From Eimeria necatrix (taxonomy: Eukaryota; Apicomplexa; Conoidasida; Eucoccidiorida; Eimeriidae), in the NCBI RefSeq assembly GCF_000499385.1, contig NW_013654545.1:42501-106500 (forward strand): a DNA stretch of 64,000 bases, in the 5' to 3' direction. The notes below the pieces were generated by a model. That model ran no database searches. It had not been told where the DNA came from and was given only the letters and a program-made list of their open reading frames with translations. The position numbers were made by a program, and so were the translations under genes. Shown one piece after another: positions 1 through 7,838 of this stretch. Position 1 is the stretch's first letter. Each line of letters begins with the position of its first letter.

Positions 1-1
1 T

Positions 2-56
<55 letters not shown>

Positions 57-58
57 TT
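1..58. repeat. TTTA tetranucleotide repeat
   Basis: About 14 uninterrupted copies of TTTA at the window edge. It leads directly into TTTTATTGTCTTTCAG, a good 3' splice site for the plus strand, so it probably acts as the pyrimidine-rich end of an intron. Confidence 0.9.
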
Positions 59-72
59 TTATTGTCTTTCAG

Positions 73-145
73 GCTGGCCCGCGCTTTGCTGCCAAAAACA
101 GTTGGAAGAATCCCAGAAGCCAAACTCCACCGAACAGACAAAACG

Positions 146-198
<53 letters not shown>

Positions 199-335
199 TG
201 CTGGTATTGCTGCTAATGACGGTGATGGTGAAGCTGAGGCTGCTGTTGTTGCAGTTGCTGCTGGTGCTGCTGCTATTGCTGCTGCTGCTATTGCTGCTGC
301 TGCTATTGCTGCTGCTGCTATTGCTGCTGCTGCTA

Positions 336-366
<31 letters not shown>

Positions 367-970
367 AGTATTGCATACGTAGACGTGGATGAGGATCACG
401 TGGGAGCGGCTCTTGAGGCCGTGCAGCAGTGGACGCAGTTGCATGTAAGTTCCAAACCCTAAACCCTAAACCCTAAACCCTAGAAGTAAACCCTCGCCTT
501 CAAGTTTTTCAGGGTTCAGTGCACTCACGAAACCCTAAAAACTGCTTCTGGAGCCGCCCTTGCGTGCGAGGGTCTACACCCCCATCTGCTGCAGTCAGCT
601 TTTAGGGTTTAGGGTTTAGGGTTTAGGGTTTAGGGTTTAGGGTTTAGGGTTTAGGGTTTAGGGCTGCAGCAGCAGGTGTGGGGTCTTTTTGCTGCAGCCC
701 GAAGACCCTGTAGTTGTGCGGCTGCCCCAAGAGAGGCCCCCAGTAGAAATAGACCGACGGGGGCCCCCCAGCCAGTCCAGGGGGGCCCCCCTGAGGGGGG
801 GCCCCCACAGAAGGGGGCCCCTTCTGGGGGGCCCCCCTAGAGGGGGGGCCCCCTGGTGGGGGGCCCCTAGAGGGGGGCCCCCTGGGGGCCCCCCTTTTCT
901 TTTTAGTAAGCCTTTGCGCTCTGGCAAAACAAGAGACAGCCGCAGGCAACCCTTTTACCCTAAACCCTAA
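73..970 (+). CDS. Partial unidentified gene, three putative exons
   Basis: I do not recognise this protein. Putative exons are 73-144 (after TTTCAG, donor GTCTGC), 369-444 (after a CTG array ending CTGCAG, donor GTAAGT) and, less surely, 698-970. The phases agree: exon 1 leaves two bases, exon 2 takes one and ends in phase 0, and exon 3 starts in phase 0. The joined reading contains KTVGRIPEAKLHRTDKT then IAYVDVDEDHVGAALEAVQQ, which looks like genuine coding. Exon 3 begins PEDPVVVRLPQERPPVEI, runs into Gly/Pro-rich repeat translation, and its stop falls in a telomere-like repeat. The 5' end lies outside the window. The first two exons are moderately supported; the third could be repeat sequence read by chance. 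Confidence 0.38.
147..366. repeat. (CTG)n / TATTGCTGC array
   Basis: Pure CTG at about 149-195, then an imperfect array with a 15-bp higher-order unit (CTGCTGCTGCTATTG) at about 240-366. It lies between two putative exons and ends in CTGCAG directly before coding-like sequence at 369, the arrangement also seen in the HDAC gene. Confidence 0.9.
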
Positions 971-1179
971 ACCCTAAACCCTAAACCCTAAACCCTGAAC
1001 CCCAGAAGGCGGGACGCAGTTGCTCGCCAACTGGTTTAGGGTTTAGGGTTTGGGGTTCGGGAGGGTCTAGGGTTTATAAAGCCTATTCGAGCGAACACTT
1101 TCTACGGCCCGCACTCGCGTACGAGGCGAAACCCCAAACCCTAAACCCTAAACCCTAAACCCTAAACCCTAAACCCTAA
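457..1179. repeat. Interstitial telomere-like heptamers in both orientations
   Basis: AAACCCT runs at about 457-482, 954-998 and 1130-1179. TTTAGGG runs at about 600-663 and 1033-1055. Both orientations occur and unique sequence lies between, so this is not a chromosome end. Between 740 and 890 there are also GGGGGCCCCC-type tracts. AAACCCT is a known abundant interspersed repeat of Eimeria genomes. Confidence 0.9.
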
Positions 1180-1337
1180 GCAAGGCTTGCCCAGCGTTTT
1201 GGAGCCAGTAATGCTGGAAACAAATAAAAATAACAAAATAAATATAAATGGAAAACAACTGCAGATTTGAATGCAACTTTAAAAAGAAATGAAAGAGAAG
1301 TTCGGCTCCAGTTGGCCAGCGCCGGCGGCGCCCGCCG

Positions 1338-1351
1338 GGTGTACGTACACC
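1338..1351. repeat. GGTGTACGTACACC palindrome, single copy
   Basis: A perfect 14-bp inverted repeat with no spacer. Other perfect copies are at 3741-3754, 5178-5191, 11370-11383, 20503-20516 and 20533-20546, plus the arrays at 4361-4580 and 5178-5295. Here it lies between telomere-like repeats and the 3' flank of the STEEP1-family gene, in sequence with no gene I can support. Confidence 0.8.
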
Positions 1352-1423
1352 GGAGCTTCCTAAAGGAAATAATAAAAGGAAAAATAAAATCACTTTTCAG
1401 AAAATAAAATCCACCAGAAAGGG

Positions 1424-1800
1424 GCCCCACAACAAAGACAAACCTGCCCCAAAGAGGGGCCCCCGAGGGTCTTTGGGGGCCCCCAGGGGCCCCTTTTAGA
1501 CCATTGGGGGCCGGTTTTAGACCACTGGGGGCCCCTTTTAGACCACTGGGGGCCCCTTTTAGACCACTGGGGGCCCCCTAAAGAGCACTGGGGGCCCCCT
1601 AAAGAGCATTGGGCCATTGGGGGCCCCTGGAGCCCACCAAGAGCAGCCGGGGCCCCAAAGCGCAGCAAAGGGCCCCAACTGGGTACTTGGGGGCCCCTGG
1701 GGGCCCCCGGAGGCCCCCGGGGGCCCCCGGGGGCCCCTGGGGGCCCCCGAGGCTGAAAAAAGGCCCCCGAGGCCGCAGAGAGGCCCCCTGAAGGCCCGCG
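1424..1800. repeat. GGGGGCCCCC-rich palindromic repeat tract
   Basis: Dense GGGGCCCC/GGGGGCCCCC blocks separated by short spacers such as TTTTAGACCACT (repeated at about 1493-1570). Each block is self-complementary. The same motif makes up the low-complexity part of the neighbouring STEEP1-family coding sequence (about 2040-2560). Long open frames here on both strands are Pro/Gly/Ala translations of the repeat and are not called. Confidence 0.8.
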
Positions 1801-1834
1801 AAGCCCCAAACCCTCGCAAACCCTAAAAAAGGGT

Positions 1835-2926
1835 TTATCCGACGATGATGGGGTTGACGGGCCCGTCGTTTTTCTCCTCAAAAGCCGGAAAAGTCCCCGC
1901 CTGTTGGTCCCAGTGGCCCCTGTCCCTCAAGTGTTCTTCAAAGTGCTTTTCGTCTCGAGGGATATACCCGCAGACGCGGCAGCGCCGCTTCGGCCGCCAG
2001 CCGCCGCCCCACACCTTCACGTTCGCCTCTATTATGTACAAACGGGGGCCCCCGGGGGGCCCCCCGGGGGGCCCCCCGGGGGGCCCCCCGGGGGCCCCCG
2101 GGGGCCCCCGGGGGGGCCCCCCGGGGGTTATGGGGGCCCCAACCGCCGTCGACGCCGCCGGCGTCGTGGGGGCCCCTGCGGGGGTCATGGGGGCCCCTGG
2201 GGAGGGGGTGGGGGCCCCCTCGGGGGTACTGGGGCTCGGGGCCCCCGGGGTGGTACTGGGGGCCCCCGGGGTGGTACTGGGGGCCCCCGGGGTAGTACTG
2301 GGGGCCCCCGGGGTACCAGTGGGGCTCCCCTCAGTAGCTGTGGGGGCCCCCTCAGTAGCTGTGGGGGCCCCCTCAGTAGTGGTGGGGGCCCCCTCAGTAG
2401 TGGTGGGGGCCCCCTCAGTAGTGTTGGGGGCCCCCTCAGCAGTACTGGGGGCCCCCTGGGTGGTACTGGGGGCCCCCTGGGTGCTGGTGGGGGCCCCCTG
2501 GGGGCCTGTGTTGGGCCTTTTCCTGGGGTTTGGGGGGCCCCCCTGGGGGGCGTTGTGGGGGACGGACTGGTAGAGGACGTGCTGGCCGCACTCGGCGCAG
2601 GCGTGGTAGTACTGAGTCTCGAGGCCCCTGAGGCGCTTGAGGCGGTGGGGGTGGTCCAGTGGTCTGGTGCTGAGGCGAATGGTCCACTGGTCCGGACACA
2701 AGACGGGGGCGTTGTCAGTGCGTCTGCGGGGCAGTTTGTCGAGTTCGGCGTCAGTGATGAGGACGCAGGCGAGGCAGCGGCGGCAGCGGACCACGCGGAA
2801 CTTGTCTTCCATCACGTACTTGTTCACGTTCGTGAACACGCGGCTCGTGTACTTCTTCTTGTTGAACCGGTGCGCGCGCTCCGCCTCCGTCTCCCGCTCC
2901 CTCCCCGCCCCATTTCCTTGCGACAT
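1835..2926 (-). CDS. STEEP1: STEEP1 (CXorf56) family protein with C2H2 zinc finger
   Basis: A single exon of 363 residues. The conserved STEEP1 domain is seen as RCRRCLACVLITDAELDKLP (about 47-66), LKRLRGLETQYYHACAECG (about 96-114) and HVLYQSVPHNAP (about 116-127), giving the two expected Cys clusters and the LEKLP-like and YQS signatures. Residues of about 128-295 are a GAP-T/S repeat encoded by GGGGGCCCCC tracts. It splits the domain, since the following YIIEANVKVWGGG resembles the next strand of the family. A C-terminal CX2C-X12-HX5H finger (C316 to H338) follows. The animal family member helps STING leave the ER; plants and protists also carry the family, so an older role, possibly RNA-related, is likely. 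I chose the Met at 2926 because the upstream frame is Arg/Phe-rich and not conserved. Identification is from motif order, not a search. Confidence 0.8.
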   Translation of the reverse strand: MSQGNGAGRERETEAERAHRFNKKKYTSRVFTNVNKYVMEDKFRVVRCRRCLACVLITDAELDKLPRRRTDNAPVLCPDQWTIRLSTRPLDHPHRLKRLRGLETQYYHACAECGQHVLYQSVPHNAPQGGPPNPRKRPNTGPQGAPTSTQGAPSTTQGAPSTAEGAPNTTEGAPTTTEGAPTTTEGAPTATEGAPTATEGSPTGTPGAPSTTPGAPSTTPGAPSTTPGAPSPSTPEGAPTPSPGAPMTPAGAPTTPAASTAVGAPITPGGPPRGPPGAPGGPPGGPPGGPPGGPRLYIIEANVKVWGGGWRPKRRCRVCGYIPRDEKHFEEHLRDRGHWDQQAGTFPAFEEKNDGPVNPIIVG

Positions 2927-3854
2927 TTCCGAAAAAGGACTTTTTCCGCGAAAAAAATCCAAAAACGGCCGACAAACTCCGCCGGAAACCCAAAAGCTGC
3001 ACAGGGGGAGCCGCTGCTGGAAACCCGACAAAGCCGCCGAAACGCCGCAGCCCCCGCGACTCTGAAGCCCCCAAACGGACCAAAAACACTCTAAATGCAA
3101 ACGAATTCTTTTCGAAGCCGAAAGAAACCCAGAAAGCTACTCAGAAATTGCAAATGACAGACGCGCAGAGAGCCGCGGGGAAGCGCCAGCGCGCACCGCG
3201 GAGCTGTAGATACACCCCAGCAAACGCCACTCCACGAACGAACTCCAAAACCGCAAAAAGTCCGCAAAAGATTCACTTTCGATTTAATTTCCCTTTTTGC
3301 TTCGACAAGTGCGCCCCGGCAAACGCATGCAGCTCCCGTGTTCCCAAGCCAACCAGCCAGCGCGGTGGCGGCCGCCAGCCCCAGAGAAGGCCTCCGCGGG
3401 CGCGCGCAGAGATCCTCGCAGCGCAGTTCGCCAGTATTTAATTCTTTTTAGTCCAATTAAACCCAGAGAAGACGCAGAACTCCGCAAATTGCTGCTGCAG
3501 CAGCCCCGAAGCTCCCCCGGGGGGTCGCTGCGGGGGGCCGCGCCGTTTCCGCGCTGCCGGGCTGGCTGCCTCGGGCTCCGCTGCGGTGTCTGTACACCTC
3601 AGCGCTCCCAGGCCAACTCCCCCGCGGCCCCTCGCCTCTGCTGCTGCCACTTCTTTGCTTCTGCAGCAACTGCTGCCTTCTTCTCCCCGAGCTGCTGCTG
3701 CGCCTTCGCGGCGGCCGCCGCCCCGGCGCGCCCCTTCTGCGGTGTACGTACACCCCAGAACCCCGCCGCTGCTGCTGCCGCGGCGGGGTGTACAGACAGC
3801 TGCAGCTGCAGGGGCTGCTGCAGGCCCCAGCAGCTCCACTTAATCCCTTTTGCT

Positions 3855-3905
<51 letters not shown>
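2927..3905. other. Divergent intergenic region between STEEP1 and HDAC
   Basis: This region is upstream of both genes, which are transcribed divergently. It holds the palindrome copy at 3741-3754, half-palindrome variants (TGTCTGTACACC at about 3589, TGTACAGACAG at about 3787) and a CAG array at about 3859-3902 just before the HDAC ATG. In-frame poly-Gln precedes that ATG, so the HDAC protein could start further upstream. I see no separate gene. Confidence 0.5.
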
Positions 3906-3906
<1 letters not shown>

Positions 3907-4201
3907 TGAAGAAGGTTTTATACTTCTACGATGGTACGGGGTGTACAGACACCTCAAACGAGCCCCCCGGAGTTTCTTTTTTATTTCTGCAGTCGAATTG
4001 GAGTGTACAGACAGCTCAGCCGCATGCGGCCCGCTTCACTTTGCATGCGGAAAAATCTTTTTCCAGAAATAAAAATTTAATTCATTTAATTGCAAGTTTG
4101 TTCATAAAAGCATTTGCGAACATTCCCCAATGAACCAATCAAATAAAATGCACTTCAAATCTGCACCTCAGACCCGCTGCTGCTGCTGCTGCTGCTGCTG
4201 C

Positions 4202-4234
<33 letters not shown>

Positions 4235-4753
4235 AGAGGAGGTGGGGAATTTCTTTTACGGGCCGGGGCACCCCATGAAGCCGCACCGCGTGCGAATGAC
4301 TCATGACTTGCTCCGCTCTTACGGACTGCTGGACTCTTTGGAACTCATGGTCAGTCTCTGCTGTACGTACACCCCAGATGCTGAGGTGTACGTACACCCC
4401 AGATGCTGAGGTGTACGTACACCCCAGATGCTGAGCTATACGTACACCCCAGATGCTCAGCTGCACGTACACCTCAACAGCTCAGGTGTACGTACACCCC
4501 AGATGCTGAGCTGTACGTACAGCTGAGCTGTTGAGGTGTACGTACAGCTGAGGCGTTGAGGTGTACGTACAGCTGAGGGTCTTAGCTGTGGGGTGGAGCG
4601 GGGCTGCGTGTTGGGGTGTCTGTACAGCTGCCGCCGCACCCCACAGTCGAGGCTTTGACGCGTTTCCACGCAGATGATTACATTTCTTTTCTCCGCTCCA
4701 CGGGAGAAGTCTTCGGGCCCCCTGCTGCTGCGCTGCTGGCCCAGCCGGAGCCC

Positions 4754-4792
<39 letters not shown>

Positions 4793-5377
4793 GGGGGAGT
4801 TCCCGCGGGGGCGAACTCCGCGGCCCCCGTCCAGGGCCTCCCCGTGACTGCTGCTGCCCACTGCCCCGCCAAGGGGTCTGCTGCTGCTGCTGCTGCTGCT
4901 GCAGCTGTTGTCAACGGGAACGCAGCAGCAGCAGCAGCCAAAGAGCCGGCCCAGGAGGCCCCCGGGGGGCCTCCAGGGGGCCCCGCGGGGGCCCCCCCCG
5001 CGGGGGGCCCCCTCGTTTGTGGAGCAAATAAGCCGGTTCAACATCGGGGAAGACTGCCCCGTGTTCGAAGGGCTTTGGGAGTACTGCAAGACTTACAGCG
5101 GAGGCAGCATTGAAGGCGCGCGAAGAGTTGTGAGAGGAGACTTCCAGTGCGCCATCAACTGGTGAGCGACCTGCTGCGGTGTACGTACACCTGCCGCTGC
5201 TGCGGTGTACGTACACCTGCTGTTGCTGCGGTGTACGTACACCTGCTGCTGCTGCGGTGTACGTACACCTGCTGTTGCTGCGGTGTACGTACACCCGGCA
5301 GTGTGGGCCGGCGTTCTGCTGCGCTCGCGAAAACGACTGCTGCTGTGCCCCTGCGCCCCCACTGCCGCTGCTGCTGC

Positions 5378-5416
<39 letters not shown>

Positions 5417-5590
5417 AGGGCGGGGGGGCTGCACCACGGGAAGAAGCACGAGGCGAGCGGGTTTTGTTACGTCAACGACTGCGTGTTGGCGGCGTTGGAG
5501 TTTTTGCGATTTAAACATCGAGTGCTTTACGTCGACGTGGACATCCACCACGGAGACGGAGTCGAGGAGGCCTTCTACACTTCCCCCCGG

Positions 5591-5637
<47 letters not shown>

Positions 5638-5762
5638 AGCAGTTGCTGCTGGTGGTGCGTGGTTCGGGGCTCGGAGGCAGTCGTTGCTTCGAGCGCTGCC
5701 GCCGCTGCCGCCGCAGCTGCTGCTGCGCCCGGGCTGAGCGTGCTCCGCTGCTGCTGCTGCTG

Positions 5763-5801
<39 letters not shown>

Positions 5802-5960
5802 AGCGTGTTGTGCTGCTCGTTTCACAAGTACGGGCACTTCTTCCCGGGCACTGGGGCCCTGGAAGACATCGGCTTGGAAGAGGGTTTGGGCTACAGCGTC
5901 AACGTGCCGCTGCACGAGGGCATCGACGACCAGATGTACTCTTCCCTCTTCCAAAGGGTC

Positions 5961-6002
<42 letters not shown>

Positions 6003-6149
6003 ACAGCAGCAGCAGCGGCAGAAATAGGAGCAGCAGCAGCAGCAGAAACAGCAGCAGCAGCAGCAGAAATAGCAGCAGCAGTAGCAGCAGCAGAAACAGG
6101 AGCAGCAACAGCAGCAAAAATAGCAGCAGCAGCAGCAGCAGCAGAAACA

Positions 6150-6190
<41 letters not shown>

Positions 6191-6321
6191 TGTTGGGTGT
6201 GTGCAGGTGATGGACCAAATAATGGAAGTGTACCGGCCCGAAGCTGTAGTGTTTCAGTGCGGGGCGGATTCTGTGGCTGGCGACCGCCTGGGCTGCTTCA
6301 ACTTGTCGCTCGAGGGTCAGT

Positions 6322-6365
<44 letters not shown>

Positions 6366-7062
6366 TCTTTTGCTGCTGCCGCAGCTCTTGAACGGCCATT
6401 TCTGCTCTCCTTCTTTCGCTTCTGCTTCCCCTGCCTCCCCCTGCCCTCCTGCTGCTGCAGCTGCTGCTGCTGCTGCTGCTGCAGCTGCTGCTGCTGCTGC
6501 TGCTGCTTGGGTTGCGCGTGCAAAGGCCACAGCGAAGCCGTGCGTTACTTTTGCCGGCGCGAAGTGCCCGCGATCTTCCTGGGGGGCGGCGGCTACACTT
6601 TGGGAAACGTCCCGAGGTGTTGGGCGAAGGAAACTGCCTGCATTCTCGGCCTCCAACTCAGCCCCAGTGAGTCTCCCAGCTAGCCAGCAGCTAGCCAGCA
6701 GCTAGCCAGCAGCTAGCCAGCGGACTGCGGGCCAGTTAGACAGCCAGCTAGCTTGCAACTAGCTAGCCAGGTGGACCGCCGGGCAGCTAGCTAACCGGCC
6801 AGCTAGCCAACCAACGAGCTACCCAGCGCCCCAGCTAGCCAGTTAGCTAGCTAGCTAGCTAGCTAGCTAGCTAGCTAGCTCTCTAGCGTGTGTGGAAATG
6901 TGTGAGAGTGAGTGCGAGCCGCTGCGGCTGTTTCCTGGACTCAGAAATCCCGGAGAGCTGCGTCTACCGAGGGTACTACGGGCCGAACTACGAGCTGAAG
7001 ATTCGCACGACGAACATGGAGAACCGCAACGACGAGAAGTACATCGACTCCATTGTGTAGGT

Positions 7063-7105
<43 letters not shown>

Positions 7106-7838
7106 CCCTGCAGCAGCAGTTCACTGCGGGCTGCTGCTCAGCTGCCTCGCGCGTCTTCTTCAAATGCAGGCAGAAGATCAGCACGACTTTGCGACAACAC
7201 GTTTACCCAATTGGGGGGCAGATCTCGGCCAGTGAGTCTTCAGCGCAGAAGGAAAAGAAGAATCCTTTTTTCGACTGTTTCCGCAGCGCTGCAGCCAGAC
7301 GAAAGACAGCGATTCAGAACTGGTCTTTGTTTTGGGAGAACTGACTTTGTTTTGTGAGAACTGGTCTTTGTTTTGGATAACTGATCTTTGTTTCGTGAGA
7401 ACTGATCTTTGCTTTGTGAAAACTGGTCTTTGTTTTGTGAGAACTTGTCTTTGTTTTGTGATAGCTGGTCTTTGTTTTGTGAGAACTTGTCTATGTTTTT
7501 TGAGAACTGACTTTGTTTTGTGATAACTGATATTTGTTTTGTGAGAACTGGTCTTTGTTTCGTGCTTGGGTCTTGTCCTTGTGCAGACTTCACTGAGGAA
7601 GAACGGCCTACGGGAGTCGTCCTGGCGAGCAGCTTTGAAAATGGTGAGGCAGAAAAGGTTGCTGTGTTAACTTCGTCGCAAGTGTTTTATTTCCGTTATT
7701 TATTTTTCCAAATGAGTCACTAATAGGGGATGTTCTGAAAGTTTCGAGTTGTGTCTTATTGTTGCAGAGGACAAGCACGGGGACAAAGAAGTCAACACGG
7801 AGCATTTCTGCAGAGTTTCGAACCCCGGCTGTGCCTGA
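3906..7838 (+). CDS. HDAC: Class I histone deacetylase (RPD3/HDAC3-like), 12 exons
   Basis: Removes acetyl groups from histone lysines using zinc. Exons: 3906-3933, 4237-4349, 4628-4708, 4977-5161, 5419-5589, 5804-5957, 6207-6315, 6526-6666, 6945-7056, 7170-7231, 7587-7643, 7768-7838. They total 1284 nt (427 aa), the usual class I length. Visible motifs: [35 protein letters not shown] (catalytic His pair), [14 protein letters not shown] (zinc Asp and His), [26 protein letters not shown] (zinc Asp) and GGGGYT (catalytic Tyr). All catalytic residues are present. The acidic tail [14 protein letters not shown] ends at TGA 7836. The exon 3/4 boundary (4708/4977) lies in repeats and is the weakest junction, though its phase fits. 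Introns carry CTG arrays, palindrome arrays and a 21-bp minisatellite; introns 6 and 7 are multiples of three without stops. The start could lie upstream. Confidence 0.93.
4361..4580. repeat. 25-bp tandem array containing TGTACGTACA palindromes
   Basis: About nine units of GTGTACGTACACC-CCAGATGCTGAG, with variants GCTATACGTACAC and CTGTACGTACAGCTGAG. It lies inside HDAC intron 2 (4350-4627). The array starts about 11 bases after the donor, and a half copy (GTGTCTGTACAG) forms the intron's 3' splice site at 4627. Confidence 0.9.
4755..4937. repeat. CAG and CTG arrays in HDAC intron 3
   Basis: CAG at about 4757-4791, CTG at about 4878-4902 and CAG at about 4922-4937, followed by GC-rich GGGGGCCCCC-like sequence to about 5010. 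Opposite orientations within about 180 bp could form a hairpin. This array makes the HDAC exon 3/4 boundary hard to place. Confidence 0.75.
5178..5295. repeat. Five-unit array of GGTGTACGTACACC in HDAC intron 4
   Basis: Five copies of the 14-bp palindrome at a period of about 26 bp, separated by TGC(T/C)GTTGCTGC-type spacers. It begins 16 bases after the GTGAGC donor at 5162. A CTG array at about 5372-5416 follows and runs into the acceptor CTGCAG at 5418. Confidence 0.9.
5592..5803. repeat. CTG arrays filling HDAC intron 5
   Basis: CTG runs at about 5595-5637, 5745-5765 and 5766-5800 on the sense strand. The last run ends CTGCAG directly at the acceptor (5803). Long open frames here encode only poly-Leu, poly-Cys or poly-Ala and are repeat translations. 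Confidence 0.85.
5964..6189. repeat. CAG array in HDAC intron 6, sense-strand CAG
   Basis: CAG units interrupted by GAAACAG, GAAATAG and GAGCAG. In contrast to most introns in this gene, the sense strand carries CAG. The enclosing intron (5958-6206) is 249 nt and has no stop in the exon reading frame. Confidence 0.85.
6323..6508. repeat. CTG arrays in HDAC intron 7
   Basis: CTG runs at about 6323-6363 and 6449-6508 flank a pyrimidine-rich stretch. The enclosing intron (6316-6525) is 210 nt and open in the exon frame. Confidence 0.85.
6676..6890. repeat. AGCTAGCC / CTAG-rich repeat in HDAC intron 8
   Basis: Degenerate copies of CAGCTAGC at 8- to 11-base spacing, ending in a pure (AGCT)n-like run at about 6845-6880. 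The unit is self-complementary. It occupies most of the intron between exons 8 and 9. Confidence 0.85.
7065..7102. repeat. CTG array in HDAC intron 9
   Basis: About 12 CTG units a few bases after the GTAGGT donor at 7057. The true acceptor, at 7169, is AAATGCAG rather than the nearer CTGCAG; reading phase and the HDAC C-terminal pattern decide this. Confidence 0.8.
7316..7568. repeat. 21-bp minisatellite in HDAC intron 10
   Basis: About 12 diverged copies of GGTCTTTGTTTTGTGAGAACT. They fill most of the intron between exons 10 and 11 (7232-7586). The T/G-rich sense strand has no AG-rich decoy until the GTGCAG acceptor. Confidence 0.9.

Noticed and set aside
601..1179. A true telomere or chromosome end
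   Set aside because: Heptamers occur in both orientations with unique sequence and genes on both sides.
1390..1881. A 163-codon minus-strand frame rich in Gly/Pro/Trp
   Set aside because: It is the translation of GGGGGCCCCC tracts with no conserved segment and overlaps the 3' end of the STEEP1-family gene.
4361..5295. CRISPR-like array because of regular 25-26 bp spacing
   Set aside because: The spacers are not unique, the host is a eukaryotic intron, and there are no cas genes.
102..6683. Many long open frames of poly-Leu, poly-Ala, poly-Cys, poly-Ser and poly-Gln on both strands
   Set aside because: They are translations of CAG/CTG arrays, which lack stops in every frame. Only those joined to conserved sequence by correct phase were kept.
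7810..7830. GTTTCGAACCCC resembling a tRNA T-arm
   Set aside because: No acceptor stem, D-arm or A box nearby; it is the last HDAC exon.
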